64,000 nt of DNA from Devosia sp. FJ2-5-3 (GTDB lineage: Bacteria > Pseudomonadota > Alphaproteobacteria > Rhizobiales > Devosiaceae). Both the position numbers and the translations under genes were made by a program. The stretch spans positions 3,506,501 to 3,570,500 of the forward strand of contig NZ_CP104007.1 of NCBI RefSeq assembly GCF_029201545.1, given 5' to 3'. Shown piece after piece: positions 17,922-26,251 of this stretch; positions within the stretch are counted from its first letter, which is position 1; each line of letters opens with the position of its first letter. The notes under the pieces are model-generated. The model had not been told where the DNA came from and searched no databases. It saw only the letters and a program-made list of their open reading frames with translations.

Positions 17922-18514
17922 ATCTGGGTGCGGGCCTTCAGCGCCTGGCTCAACGTCCCCTCGTCGAGATAATCGAGCTCGCCGCCGACCGGCACGCCAT
18001 GGGCGAGGCGGGTGATCTTGACGCCGGTGTCGGCGAGGCGGTCGGTGATGTAGTGGGCGGTGGTCTGGCCCTCGACCGTGGCGTTCATGGCCAGGACCAG
18101 CTCGGAATAGTCAGAAGCTCGTGAAATCAACGTGTTAAGGTTGAGATCGTCGGGGCCGATGCCGTCGAGGGGGGAGAGGATGCCGCCCAGGACATGGTAG
18201 CGGACGGCGCCGACGCCGGCGCGTTCGAGCGCCCAGAGATCGGCCACGTCTTCGACCACGATGAGCATGCCGCTCTCGCCGCGGCGCGGGTCCTGGCAGA
18301 TCGAGCAGGGGCTCGTGGTGTCGACATTTCCGCAGGTTTCACAAGTCTTTACGGCCAGAACAGCCCTGTCCAGCGCGGCCGAAAGCGGCAGCATGAGCTG
18401 CTCTTTTTTCTTGATCAGGTGCAAGACCGCCCGGCGGGCCGAGCGGGGGCCGAGCCCTGGCAGGCGCGCCAGGAGCTGGATCAATTGCTCGATTTCGGGT
18501 CCGCCAGAAGCCAT
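17918..18514 (-). CDS. recR: Recombination mediator protein RecR
   Basis: RecR works with RecO/RecF to load RecA at gaps. The length of 198 residues is normal. It contains the N-terminal helix-hairpin-helix region ([20 protein letters not shown], 13-32), a C4 zinc finger ([16 protein letters not shown], about 57-72) and a Toprim domain starting [15 protein letters not shown], with later [18 protein letters not shown]. The stop overlaps that of the convergent histidine kinase. ybaB and dnaX lie upstream on the same strand, the classic dnaX-ybaB-recR order, although here a 220-bp repeat-bearing gap separates ybaB from recR. Confidence 0.97.
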   Translation of the reverse strand: MASGGPEIEQLIQLLARLPGLGPRSARRAVLHLIKKKEQLMLPLSAALDRAVLAVKTCETCGNVDTTSPCSICQDPRRGESGMLIVVEDVADLWALERAGVGAVRYHVLGGILSPLDGIGPDDLNLNTLISRASDYSELVLAMNATVEGQTTAHYITDRLADTGVKITRLAHGVPVGGELDYLDEGTLSQALKARTQI

Positions 18515-18606
18515 GATTTTTGTCGCGTTTGGGGTGAATTGGTTAGCAGACTGTTAGCGTTGGCGGGACGGGGGTGTGAAACCCCTGATCCGGCGTTACG
18601 TGCCAC

Positions 18607-18636
18607 CTTCTCCCTCGAGGGGAGAAGGGAGAAGAG
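18607..18636. repeat. Short palindromic repeat in the ybaB-recR gap
   Basis: CTTCTCCCTCGAGGGGAGAAGG is an almost perfect inverted repeat related in style to the CCTCCCCCT modules elsewhere in the window. It lies between recR and ybaB together with a family B repeat. Confidence 0.5.
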
Positions 18637-18668
18637 TGCTGGCCCTTAGTTTGCGGCGGTGCCAAACA

Positions 18669-18694
18669 GAGGTTCCCGCTTTCGCGGGAATGAC
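18669..18694. repeat. Palindromic repeat, family B copy 1
   Basis: The element has GAGGTTCCCGC, a TTTC loop and GCGGGAATGAC; its core TTCCCGC/GCGGGAA is a perfect palindrome. An identical 26-bp copy lies at 23513-23538. It occupies the recR-ybaB spacer. Confidence 0.75.
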
Positions 18695-18732
18695 GGCGTG
18701 GGTGTGGCGGGCACGGCCCAAAAAACCAAAAC

Positions 18733-19056
18733 CTAGAACGGCAGCTTCATGCCGGGGGGGATGGGGAGGCCGGCGGTGACTTCGGCCATGCGGCGCTGCA
18801 TTTCCGCTTCGCTCTTGCCCTTGGCGTCGTTGTAGGCGGCGATGATGAGGTCTTCCAACACATCAGCTTCGTCGGCCTTGATCAGCGAGGGATCGAGCTT
18901 GAGCGAGCGCATCTCGCCCTTGCCCGAAAGCGCGACAGTGACCATGCCACCGGCGGAGCGGCCTTCGACGACCAGCTCGGCAAGCTCGGCCTGCATGGCC
19001 TCCATCTTGCCCTTCATTTCGCTGGCGGCTTTCATCATGCCCATGATGTCTTTCAT
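18733..19056 (-). CDS. ybaB: YbaB/EbfC family nucleoid-associated protein
   Basis: This is a small dimeric DNA-binding protein of the nucleoid. The 107 residues start [20 protein letters not shown] and show the family pattern: an N-terminal amphipathic helix, [20 protein letters not shown] in the beta sheet region, and the C-terminal helix with [15 protein letters not shown] and [12 protein letters not shown]. Its start overlaps the dnaX stop by 4 bp, giving translational coupling. This dnaX-ybaB-recR linkage is widespread and supports a role in recombination or repair. Confidence 0.95.
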   Translation of the reverse strand: MKDIMGMMKAASEMKGKMEAMQAELAELVVEGRSAGGMVTVALSGKGEMRSLKLDPSLIKADEADVLEDLIIAAYNDAKGKSEAEMQRRMAEVTAGLPIPPGMKLPF

Positions 19057-20798
19057 TCGTCATCCTCTTCGTTGGGTGGCGGGGCGATTTCGGGAATGGC
19101 GGCCTCGTCGTCGCGCACTGTGACGTTAACGAGCTTGGCCCCCGGAAAGGTTTCAAGAATGGCCTTCACCAGCGGATCTTCATAAGCGGCGGAGGTGGCC
19201 GCTTCCTTGCGCTGGTCGCGCTCCTGCCGAATGGTGAGGCCCTCGGGCGGGCGCGAGGACACCATGACCAGCCAACGCTGGCCGGTCCACAGCTGGAGCC
19301 GCGCCGACAGCGTCGAGATCATGGTGGGATCGGCATTGTCGGACAGGGCCACTTCGATGCGGCCCTGCTCGAAGGAAACCGGGCGCATCTGGGATTCGAG
19401 CGCCAGCTTGACCAGCACGTCGCGCTTGGCGGTGGCCAGCGCAATGAGGTCTTTGTAGGAGGCGATGGTGGCCAGCGCCGGCTGGGCGACGGCCTGCGGG
19501 GTCGCCACCGGGGCCGGCTGGCTCGTGGCAATCATCGGCTGGGGCGCTTCGACGCGCATGGCCGAGGCACTGCCCCCTCCTCCACCACCAGAAGGGCCGC
19601 GGGGAGACGGCGTCGACATGGGCGCATTGGAGAGCACCTGCCCGCTCAATTTGGCGATGACTTCGTCGGGGCTGGGCAGATCGGCGGCATAGGCCAGCCG
19701 GATCAGCGTCATTTCCGCCGCCTGCAGGCCATTGCCGGCGCGGGCGGTTTCCTCATTGCCCTTGAAAAGGATCTGCCAGGCGCGGGTGAGCGCGCGCATA
19801 TGGAGGCGCTGGGCCAGGTCCTTTCCGCGATTGCGCTCGTCGGGCGTCAGCGAGGCATCGTCTGCCGCGGCGGGCACGATTTTGATGCGCGTGACGAGAT
19901 GGGTGAATTCGGCGAGATCAGCCAGAAGTGTCTGCGGATCGGCGCCGAGATCATAAAGCTCGCGCAGCGCGGTCAGCGCCTCGGCAATACGTCCAGCCAT
20001 CAGATCTTCGAAGAGATCGATGATGCGGGCGCGGTCGCCCAGGCCCAGCATGGCTTTCACTGTCGCCGCCGACACGGTGCCGCCGCCATGGGCGATGGCC
20101 TGATCGAGCAGGGATAGACTATCGCGGGCCGAGCCTTCGCCGGCGCGCACGATCATGGCGAGGGCGTCGGGCTCGAAGGAGATGTTCTCCTGCCCGAGGA
20201 TTTTTTCGAGATAGGCCGTCATCACATCGGCGGGAATGCGCCGGAGATCGAAGCGCTGGCAGCGCGACAGAATCGTGATCGGGACTTTGCGGATTTCGGT
20301 CGTGGCGAAGATAAACTTCACATAAGGCGGCGGCTCTTCGAGCGTCTTCAGCAGGCCATTGAAGGCCGCCGTCGAGAGCATGTGCACCTCGTCGATGACA
20401 TAGACCTTATAGGGCGCCGAGGCCGGGCCATATTTGACCGAGTCGATGATCTCGCGAATGTCGTTGATGCCGGTATTACTGGCGGCGTCCATCTCGATGA
20501 CGTCGACATGGCGGCCTTCAATGATGGCGCGGCAATGCTCGCCCTCGATTTCGAGATCGAGCGTGGGGCGGCGGCCATTTCCATCTTCATAATTGAAGGC
20601 ACGGGCGAGAATGCGGGCCGTGGTGGTTTTGCCCACGCCGCGCACGCCGGTCAGGATGAAGGCGTGGTGGATGCGGTTCTGCGCAAAGGCATTGCCCAGG
20701 GTCTGCACCATGGCGTCCTGCCCCACCAGGGTGGAGAAGTCGCGCGGGCGGTATTTTCGGGCGAGCACCAGATAGGGCGTGCTTACAGCGTCAGCCAT
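19053..20798 (-). CDS. dnaX: DNA polymerase III subunit gamma/tau
   Basis: DnaX forms the clamp-loader motor that links core polymerase to helicase. The product has 581 residues, with Walker [14 protein letters not shown] (about 48-60), Walker B VIDEVHML and the sensor-1 region [20 protein letters not shown]. The usual four-cysteine zinc motif is largely lost: only the last Cys remains in [18 protein letters not shown], as I recall for other Rhizobiales. Domain III ends near 370, followed by a Pro/Gly-rich linker (about 400-430) and a tau-like C-terminal domain. The ffs RNA gene lies just upstream and ybaB overlaps downstream. No frameshift signal for a short gamma form was recognised. Confidence 0.97.
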   Translation of the reverse strand: MADAVSTPYLVLARKYRPRDFSTLVGQDAMVQTLGNAFAQNRIHHAFILTGVRGVGKTTTARILARAFNYEDGNGRRPTLDLEIEGEHCRAIIEGRHVDVIEMDAASNTGINDIREIIDSVKYGPASAPYKVYVIDEVHMLSTAAFNGLLKTLEEPPPYVKFIFATTEIRKVPITILSRCQRFDLRRIPADVMTAYLEKILGQENISFEPDALAMIVRAGEGSARDSLSLLDQAIAHGGGTVSAATVKAMLGLGDRARIIDLFEDLMAGRIAEALTALRELYDLGADPQTLLADLAEFTHLVTRIKIVPAAADDASLTPDERNRGKDLAQRLHMRALTRAWQILFKGNEETARAGNGLQAAEMTLIRLAYAADLPSPDEVIAKLSGQVLSNAPMSTPSPRGPSGGGGGGSASAMRVEAPQPMIATSQPAPVATPQAVAQPALATIASYKDLIALATAKRDVLVKLALESQMRPVSFEQGRIEVALSDNADPTMISTLSARLQLWTGQRWLVMVSSRPPEGLTIRQERDQRKEAATSAAYEDPLVKAILETFPGAKLVNVTVRDDEAAIPEIAPPPNEEDDE

Positions 20799-20914
20799 CC
20801 TGCCCTTCCCTTGTCGGCTTGAAGTGAAATCTGGTTGCGATCATCCGGTGATCATAGGGCATCGGGCCAACAAAATAATGGCCGATTCTCCATTCTTGCC
20901 CGCAAATTTATGGG

Positions 20915-21020
20915 GCTGAGTAGGAGGCTGGCATCGACCCGTGAGGATCTCGACTGGGCTGCTTCCTTCCGGACCTGACCCGATGGACGAGGAACACGTC
21001 CGCGCCAACCTCCCGAGGCG
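20915..21020 (-). ncRNA. ffs: 4.5S signal recognition particle RNA
   Basis: On the minus strand the region contains the conserved SRP domain IV core GGTCAGGTCCGGAAGGAAGC (symmetric loop and GGAA tetraloop, core around 20958-20980), flanked by arms that close into one long hairpin: GGGAGGTTGG at the 5' end pairs with CCAGCCTCC at the 3' end. The length of about 105 nt fits a small bacterial SRP RNA, which guides membrane proteins to FtsY/YidC-Sec with Ffh. It lies immediately upstream of dnaX in the same orientation, as in other rhizobia. Exact ends are estimated from the pairing. Confidence 0.93.
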
Positions 21021-21108
21021 CTATATGCGGATTCTTTTTGCGCGATGCAAGGGGGTGGGTGGGGAGACGTAGGGGGACGAGTATTGACGGGCGGCGCGTT
21101 TTGTTTCC

Positions 21109-21192
21109 TTTTGAACCGGGGGAACATCAAAATGGGCTGTAACACCGAACCAAGTAACATTGCGCATGGTAAGGTGCCTGCATGGTAAGATG
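21109..21192 (+). promoter_or_regulatory. Candidate operator/leader of the HipA-like/DUF3037 pair
   Basis: Two structures precede the kinase gene: an inverted repeat TTTTGA (21109-21114) / TCAAAA (21127-21132) separated by 12 bases, and a direct repeat GCATGGTAAG at 21164-21173 and 21180-21189 with a 16-bp period. The second direct repeat contains the start codon at 21182, and AAGGTG within the first repeat is placed to act as its ribosome-binding site. These could be binding sites for self-regulation; this is inferred from symmetry only. Confidence 0.35.
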
Positions 21193-21991
21193 TGGAACGA
21201 TTTGGCAGCCCCGCACCGTAGACCGTGTGATAGAAACCTACCCCACGAGCACCCTGGTATCTAAGGTCAAAACTGATGCGGGGATAGGCTACCTTAAGGG
21301 AATAGGAAACCCTGCTGGGACAGGTACCCTTGCCTGTGAATTGGTGGGCTCCGAGTTAGCAGCGCTAATCGGCCTAACGATTCCTCCCTTTGCCATTGTT
21401 AATGTTGAAGATATCGAAATCCCGCTTAAACTTGGCTCTTTTGTCGGCCTTGGCCCGGCCTTCGTATCGAAAGAAGTTAGAGCTGAGCCGGCGACAGTGG
21501 GCGACTCCTTCGTGAGTAGGCTAGCCAAACCCCAAGATCCTGCCCTCCTGGTGGCCTTCGACACTTGGATACGGAACTTTGACCGCTGCCCGCCGAACGA
21601 CTACCTTGACCCAACACCTAAGCGCGACAATTTATTGTTTGCCCCCGTCGGCAGGAAGTTTGATATGATCGTCTTGGATCATAGTCATTGCTTCACCGAG
21701 GGAGACATTGAGACTGACATCGATGCTATCGATGTCAACGACGATAGGATTTACGGACTTTTTCCAGAATTTATGCCAAGCCTGAATGATGCCGCTCTAA
21801 ATGCGGCAATCCATAGCCTATCTGAGGTCAAAGATAGCGATATCACAGACGTTCTAGCGTCAATTCCAGCGCAATGGGGCATTACCGGCGCTACCCGGTC
21901 CAAATGGGCCGACGTCATCATAAAACGCAGAGACCGGGTCTGTGAGACCATAAGAAACGGTCTGATCAATCAAACTGCTCTCGAACTTTAG
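21182..21991 (+). CDS. HipA-like protein kinase (HipA_2 type)
   Basis: This 269-residue protein is encoded by markedly AT-richer DNA than its neighbours. The kinase-like features are a Lys-bearing segment GIGYLKGIGN (K39, candidate ATP-binding Lys), a catalytic-loop-like WIRNFDRCPPND with D134 and N139 followed by NLLF, and a metal-binding-like IVLDHSHCF (D166-H167), the D-R..N ... D-H pattern of HipA/PI4K-like kinases. It lacks the full-length HipA N-terminal domain and is shorter than E. coli HipA (about 440). A DUF3037 gene follows at once, with its Shine-Dalgarno overlapping this stop. I recall HipA_2 and DUF3037 genes being paired in many genomes. Substrate and role (toxin, defence or other) are unknown. 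Confidence 0.75.
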   Translation: MVRCGTIWQPRTVDRVIETYPTSTLVSKVKTDAGIGYLKGIGNPAGTGTLACELVGSELAALIGLTIPPFAIVNVEDIEIPLKLGSFVGLGPAFVSKEVRAEPATVGDSFVSRLAKPQDPALLVAFDTWIRNFDRCPPNDYLDPTPKRDNLLFAPVGRKFDMIVLDHSHCFTEGDIETDIDAIDVNDDRIYGLFPEFMPSLNDAALNAAIHSLSEVKDSDITDVLASIPAQWGITGATRSKWADVIIKRRDRVCETIRNGLINQTALEL

Positions 21992-22002
21992 GAGGTATGG
22001 AG

Positions 22003-22803
22003 ATGCGACAAAGTGGCATGTACGCAATTATCCAGTACAGTCCTTCACCTGAGCGGCTGGAATTTATAAACGTCGGAATCGTTTTGATTGTACAAAATGA
22101 GCGACACCTCGGCATAAAATTTAGTAAAAATCCGGCACGTATCGAGCGCCTTTTCGGCAGACAGCCGAAGATTTACTTGGATGCCATCAAGGAAGGCTTT
22201 GCATCTCGCCTCAAATACGACTGGCAGCAAAATCCTGAACTGAAATTCTTGGAAACGTTCGCACTAAAACGGGCCAACGGCCTGCGACTGTCACCGTTGA
22301 TGCCTGTGGCGGTAGATGATGCGGAAAATGTCTTGAATTCCCTGTTTAGCGAATTGGTAGGGGACGAGCAGCCACCACATAGAGAGCCACGAATTCGCCG
22401 TAAGCTGAGGGAATGCTTCGTCGAGCGCGGCGTAGAGCACTACCTTCAGGACCCTGCGCCGGTGGAACTGCCAGAGTACGGGATTAAGGTCGACGTACCT
22501 TTTGGCTACCAAAATGGTTGCTATAATCTCATCGACGGCATGAGGCTGTCCTCGGCTCCATCGGACAGTCTCAGAGAGGCTGGAAAGCGCGCTATGGAGG
22601 GAGCGTTAATTTGGAAGCACTACCAAGCAGCTCAAAACCGAAAAAGGCTGGTAATCGTGGGCGATTTCGCCAAGCAGTCATCTGAGTTTTATAATGCTGT
22701 TAAAATTCAAATGAACGAGAGTAATGTTAAACTCTATCGGCTGGATGAGATCGAACCTTTGGTGGACGATATTCGAGAGAACGCTGCCTTTCATGACAGC
22801 TAG
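22003..22803 (+). CDS. DUF3037 family protein, partner of the HipA-like kinase
   Basis: The ATG at 22003 (MRQSGMYAIIQYSPSPERLE, 266 residues) is preferred over one at 21997 because GGAGG at 21991-21995 is seven bases away from it and only one base from the other. The N-terminal segment YAIIQYSPSPERLEFINVGI, followed by VLIVQN..HLGIKF, is the DUF3037 hallmark; the family has no established biochemical function. The C-terminal part (about 150-266) is less familiar and contains KRLVIVGDFAKQSSEFYNAV. Translation is coupled to the kinase gene, so the two proteins probably act together, for example as toxin and neutraliser. AT-rich composition supports joint horizontal acquisition. Confidence 0.8.
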   Translation: MRQSGMYAIIQYSPSPERLEFINVGIVLIVQNERHLGIKFSKNPARIERLFGRQPKIYLDAIKEGFASRLKYDWQQNPELKFLETFALKRANGLRLSPLMPVAVDDAENVLNSLFSELVGDEQPPHREPRIRRKLRECFVERGVEHYLQDPAPVELPEYGIKVDVPFGYQNGCYNLIDGMRLSSAPSDSLREAGKRAMEGALIWKHYQAAQNRKRLVIVGDFAKQSSEFYNAVKIQMNESNVKLYRLDEIEPLVDDIRENAAFHDS

Positions 22804-22826
22804 GCGCTGCTCTAGTATTTGCTCGC

Positions 22827-23390
22827 CTACTCATCCACCTGCGTGCGCCATGCGCCGCGTTGCCGCGCGGTGACCATCCAGAGTTTCTTTCGGGCTTCGG
22901 GGGTTTCGAGGTGTTTGTAGCGCCCGCCTGAGAACTTCGGCCAATCGAGAGCGAGACCGGCGCGGACGAGTTCTGCCGCAATATCGCGGCCGTCGGGCAG
23001 TAAGCACTGGGCCACAATGCGGTCATAGGACAGTTCGGGGCGAATATGTGCCGTGATGATCTGGCCCTTGCAGAGCCGAACCATCTCCCATTTTGCCTTT
23101 TGGCCCCAGGGGTGATCGAGTTCGGGCGCGTCAATGCCAGCGAGACGGATGCGGATTTTGTCGATGACGATCGTATCGCCATCGATCACCCAACAGGTGC
23201 CGCGCAATTCTGTGGAGGGCAGATTGCCCGGCGTGGTTCGAATGGGTGGGGAAATTGGGGCGGAGGGTAAGGGGCGGACAGGCCGGGGTCGGCTTATCGG
23301 CCGTGACGATCCAAAGGATTGTTGCGGGTTGGCGCGCGAGCGCGGCTTTGATGAGCCGAACAGCCGAGCCAGAAACCTGAAAAACCCCAT
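22827..23390 (-). CDS. Thermonuclease-like (SNase-fold) protein
   Basis: The start is set at 23390 (MGFFRFLARLFGSSKPRSRA, 187 residues), where GGGAGAG lies 5-8 bases upstream; the frame extends to 23540 across a repeat. After a short N-terminal hydrophobic patch and a Pro/Arg-rich linker (about 15-55), the SNase-like core carries CWVIDGDTIVI, RIRLAGIDAPE (catalytic Arg/Asp region), WGQKAKWEMVRL, YDRIVAQCLLPDGRDIAAEL and GLALDWPKFSGGRY, i.e. the order found in staphylococcal nuclease relatives. In these the conserved R..E..R residues bind the phosphate; the first Arg in RIRLAG and the second in SYDRIVAQ fit. The N-terminus may be a membrane anchor. The natural substrate is not known. Confidence 0.85.
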   Translation of the reverse strand: MGFFRFLARLFGSSKPRSRANPQQSFGSSRPISRPRPVRPLPSAPISPPIRTTPGNLPSTELRGTCWVIDGDTIVIDKIRIRLAGIDAPELDHPWGQKAKWEMVRLCKGQIITAHIRPELSYDRIVAQCLLPDGRDIAAELVRAGLALDWPKFSGGRYKHLETPEARKKLWMVTARQRGAWRTQVDE

Positions 23391-23512
23391 GCCCTCTCTC
23401 CCAAGGCAAGCCCAGAGCCGGCGCAGCGCGTCAGCCGGAACAGAGTTGCGCAAAATCGGGTGGTCGGGAAGCGGGGTTTGTAAGTAGTTTGGGGAGGTAG
23501 ATTGGAGAAACG

Positions 23513-23538
23513 GAGGTTCCCGCTTTCGCGGGAATGAC
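23513..23538. repeat. Palindromic repeat, family B copy 2
   Basis: This is the same 26-bp element as at 18669-18694 (GAGGTTCCCGC, TTTC, GCGGGAATGAC), here between the divergent nuclease gene and the M15-like gene. Confidence 0.75.
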
Positions 23539-23608
23539 ATTGTGGGGGTGGCGGCGTCTTTGGGTGGGAGAGGGCGTCGTATTGGGTGAGGGGGAAAAAA
23601 TACAAGAA

Positions 23609-24244
23609 ATGAAAAAGCCCGCGTCCGTCTCGGCGCTGACTGAGTTTGGGCGCGTCAGGCTGTCCAAGAGCTTTTTCATGCGGGATTTTTTGTTTTCGGA
23701 CATCGCGTCAGTTCATGGGCTGAACAATGTGCCGGATGATCCCGCGCTGGCGATTGCGGCGGGGACGCGGCTTTGCGAAGAGCTTTTGGAGCCGCTGCAG
23801 GATCGGTTTGGGCGGATCGCGGTGCGGTCGGCGTTTCGCTCGGTGGAGGTCAATGGGCTGGGCAATGACATGCAGCGCGCCGGCAAGGCGGGGTATAATT
23901 GCGCCGTCAATGAAGCCAATTATGCCGGCCATATCTGGGACCGGCGCGACGCCAACGGGTATATGGGGGCGACGGCCTGCATCATCATCCCGGCGTTCTG
24001 GGACCAGTTTCAGGGCGAAGGCGAGTGGACGAAGCTCGCCTGGTGGATCCACGACCATCTGCCCTATGCGAGCCTCTATTTCTTTCCCAAATATTGGGCC
24101 TTCAACATCACCTGGCACGAAAAGCCGGAGCGGCGGATCGACAGCTATGTGACGCCGCGCGGGTGTTTGACGCGGCCGGGGATGGAGAATTTTGACGGCG
24201 CGCACGACAGCGAATGGGCGGGGATCGAGCGGGCGTTTCTCTGA
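23609..24244 (+). CDS. M15-peptidase-like protein
   Basis: The start is chosen at the ATG at 23609 (MKKPASVSALTEFGRVRLSK, 211 residues) because residues upstream are encoded by repeat DNA. The region FMRDFLFSDIASVHGLNNVP..P.LA..AGTRLCEELLEPLQDRFG.IAVRSAFRS follows the layout of small D-Ala-D-Ala/endolysin-type M15 peptidases (residues about 20-80). A possible metal centre is NYAGHIWDRRDANG (about 114-127) together with the His in FNITWHEKP near 185, but the canonical H-x6-D..H spacing is not exact. There is no signal peptide. It could be a diverged or inactive family member; homologues are usually labelled hypothetical in rhizobia. The downstream gene follows after about 80 bp. Confidence 0.6.
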   Translation: MKKPASVSALTEFGRVRLSKSFFMRDFLFSDIASVHGLNNVPDDPALAIAAGTRLCEELLEPLQDRFGRIAVRSAFRSVEVNGLGNDMQRAGKAGYNCAVNEANYAGHIWDRRDANGYMGATACIIIPAFWDQFQGEGEWTKLAWWIHDHLPYASLYFFPKYWAFNITWHEKPERRIDSYVTPRGCLTRPGMENFDGAHDSEWAGIERAFL

Positions 24245-24321
24245 CCAGAGTGTGATCGGGGGGCTCTGCGGGCGGCGCGTTGCGGCGTTGATCCCCCGGC
24301 AAAAAAGCCTATTTGAGGGAG

Positions 24322-24966
24322 ATGGCCCGTGCTCCCAAGAAACCTGCCGCAGAATTGACGCTTGTCCATGAGTGGGACCTGCCCCCCGGGGCGGGGCTGG
24401 GCTCGTCGGTGCGGGCCAAGGGCATATTGCAGGAAATGCGGGCGCGGCTGGGGTTTTCAACCGGGCGGCGGCTCGATGTGCGCGGCACGGTGCTGGTGCT
24501 CAAAATGGCCGAGGAAGACCGCGAAAAGTTCGACGCGGCGGTCGGGATCGTCACGGCGGGGCTGGTGGGGATCGAGACGCTGCCGGTGCTGCCGCGCGAA
24601 ATCGAGGACATTCTCGATATCAAGACCAGCGAGCGGCATCGCTGGCTGAAGGACGGGCGGCTCGTGAGCGCGGGGACGCGGACCGTCAAACTGCGCGGGC
24701 GGGCGAAAAAGATCACTTTCCATGTCTTCGACCCGGTGTTCGTGACCGAGATGCTGGACCGCGACATGGTGGAAAACTGGCGCGAGGAAGATGCGCTGGC
24801 GACGGCCGAACGACGCCGGCAGGCGGCCTGGAAGGCAAAACTCAAGCGCGAGGAAAAGAAGGCGCCGAAGACGCCCGTGCCCGCCGAGGCCGGGCGGGAC
24901 AAGGAGAGCGGGCAGAAGCTGGCCGGCTGGGACGAATTCTGGCGCGAGGGGCTCTTGCACGATTAG
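24322..24966 (+). CDS. Conserved hypothetical protein (214 aa)
   Basis: The start is placed at the ATG at 24322 (MARAPKKPAAELTLVHEWDL); a TTG at 24313 is also in frame and would sit better relative to an upstream purine tract, so the start is uncertain by three codons. The first 150 residues look like a folded alpha/beta domain (RLDVRGTVLVLKMAEEDREK, VSAGTRTVKLRGRAKKITFH), and the tail from about 160 is highly charged (Lys/Glu-rich, KRRRQ/KREEKK type), suggesting an exposed or nucleic-acid-binding extension. No family is recognised. It is co-directional with the M15-like gene before it and the LLM operon after it, but the operator at 25007 implies that the latter is transcribed separately. 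Confidence 0.65.
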   Translation: MARAPKKPAAELTLVHEWDLPPGAGLGSSVRAKGILQEMRARLGFSTGRRLDVRGTVLVLKMAEEDREKFDAAVGIVTAGLVGIETLPVLPREIEDILDIKTSERHRWLKDGRLVSAGTRTVKLRGRAKKITFHVFDPVFVTEMLDRDMVENWREEDALATAERRRQAAWKAKLKREEKKAPKTPVPAEAGRDKESGQKLAGWDEFWREGLLHD

Positions 24967-25006
24967 GGGCCCCTGCCCCGGCCGGAGCGCCGGACTGGCG
25001 GGCCTT

Positions 25007-25032
25007 GATATTTGCATGCGCACGCATATATC
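25007..25032 (+). promoter_or_regulatory. Near-perfect 26-bp palindrome, probable MarR operator
   Basis: A 26-bp sequence centred on GCGC, running from GATATTTGCATG to CACGCATATATC, matches its own reverse complement at 22 of 26 positions. It lies 25 bp upstream of the LLM monooxygenase start, where a repressor would block the promoter. The MarR gene in the same operon (26252-26719) is the likely binder, since MarR proteins bind palindromes of this size. Confidence 0.65.
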
Positions 25033-25056
25033 TTGGGCAGAGTTCAGGAGGCTGTC

Positions 25057-26247
25057 ATGCAGTTCGGTATTTTTTCGGTCAGCGACGTGACCCGCAATCC
25101 CCATACCAACACCACGCCCAGCGAGGCGCAGCGGATCGATGCGATGATCCAGATCGCCGAGCGGGCGGATGCGGTGGGGCTGGATGTGTTTGCCATTGGC
25201 GAGCATCACAATCCGCCGTTCTTTTCCTCCGCGCCCACGACGCTGCTGGCGGCCATCGCCGCGCGCACCAAGAACATCATCGTCAGTACCTCGACGACGC
25301 TGATCACCACCAATGACCCGGTGCGGATCGCCGAGGAGTACGCGATGCTCCAGCATGTCTCCAAGGGGCGGATGGACCTGATGCTGGGCCGGGGCAATAC
25401 GGTGCCGGTCTATCCATGGTTCGGGCAGGATATCCGCAAGGGCGTGCCGCTGGCGCTGGAGAATTACAATCTCCTCCACAAGCTCTGGCATGAGGATGTG
25501 GTGGATTGGGAAGGCACGTTCCGCGGGCCGCTGCAGGGGTTTACCTCAACGCCGCGGCCGCTGGACGATGTTGCGCCCTTTGTCTGGCACGGCTCTATCC
25601 GTACCCCCGAAATCGCCGAGCAGGCCGCCTATTATGGCAATGGCTTTTTCGCCAACAATATCCTCGCCCCGAATTTCCACTTCGTGCCGCTGGTCAATTT
25701 CTATCGCGAGCGGTTCGCCCATTACGGGCACGGCACCAAGGAACAGGCCATCGTGGGGCTGGGCGGGCATGCGTTCATCGCCCGGAACTCGCAGGATGCC
25801 TATGAGAGTTTCCGGCCGTTCTTCGAGGGCAATCCGCTTTATGGCAACAGCTATGGGCTGGAGGATTTCGCCAGGGGCACCCCGCTGAGCGTGGGTAGCC
25901 CGCAGGAGGTGATCGACAAGACGCTGACCTTCCAGGAGGCGTTTGGCGATTACCAGCGACAGCTGTGGAACATCGACGCCATGGGCCTGCCGCTCGAAAT
26001 GGCGCTGGAGCAGGTGGAATTGCTGGGCACCGAAGTCGTGCCGGTGCTACGCCGGGAAATGGCCGCCCGCCGGTCGCCGGGGGCTGCCGAAGCGCCGACG
26101 CACCAGGCCCGGGTCAAGGCGAAATATGGGGATGCACCGCCGCGCCAGCCGACGCCCAACCCCAATCGCGGGGACAATCTGACCGGCACACGCCCCTATC
26201 AGGACACGCCGGCAGACCTGTCCGCCGACCTGCCGCTGGTGGGGTGA
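25057..26247 (+). CDS. Flavin-dependent LLM-class monooxygenase (CE1758-like)
   Basis: This is a luciferase-like flavin monooxygenase that uses reduced FMN supplied by a partner reductase. The ATG at 25057 (MQFGIFSVSDVTRNPHTNTT, 396 residues) has CAGGAGG eight bases upstream; the frame is open further 5' across the operator. Family features are GLDVFAIGEHHNPPF (about 42-56), STSTTLITTNDPVRIAEEYA, MLQHVSKGRMDLMLGRGN and FGQDIRKG. I recall the paired TIGR families CE1758 (monooxygenase) and CE1759 (FMN reductase), which fits the FMN reductase two genes on. The C-terminal 60 residues are Pro/Arg-rich and probably disordered. The substrate is unknown. The operon is probably controlled by the MarR protein it encodes. 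Confidence 0.88.
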   Translation: MQFGIFSVSDVTRNPHTNTTPSEAQRIDAMIQIAERADAVGLDVFAIGEHHNPPFFSSAPTTLLAAIAARTKNIIVSTSTTLITTNDPVRIAEEYAMLQHVSKGRMDLMLGRGNTVPVYPWFGQDIRKGVPLALENYNLLHKLWHEDVVDWEGTFRGPLQGFTSTPRPLDDVAPFVWHGSIRTPEIAEQAAYYGNGFFANNILAPNFHFVPLVNFYRERFAHYGHGTKEQAIVGLGGHAFIARNSQDAYESFRPFFEGNPLYGNSYGLEDFARGTPLSVGSPQEVIDKTLTFQEAFGDYQRQLWNIDAMGLPLEMALEQVELLGTEVVPVLRREMAARRSPGAAEAPTHQARVKAKYGDAPPRQPTPNPNRGDNLTGTRPYQDTPADLSADLPLVG

Positions 26248-26251
26248 GGCC

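Noticed and set aside
19053..20798. Programmed frameshift in dnaX producing a short gamma subunit
   Set aside because: No slippery A-rich heptamer with a downstream stem was recognised in the region where it would be expected.
20852..21160. A 102-residue minus-strand frame over the ffs region
   Set aside because: The sequence is fully explained by the SRP RNA; the frame has no family signal.
21182..21991. Full-length HipA toxin
   Set aside because: It is about 170 residues shorter than E. coli HipA, and no HipB-type helix-turn-helix gene is adjacent, so it is called HipA-like only.
24372..25316. A 314-residue Arg/Gly-rich frame on the plus strand
   Set aside because: It is a frame-shifted shadow of two real genes at 24322 and 25057 and crosses the MarR operator.
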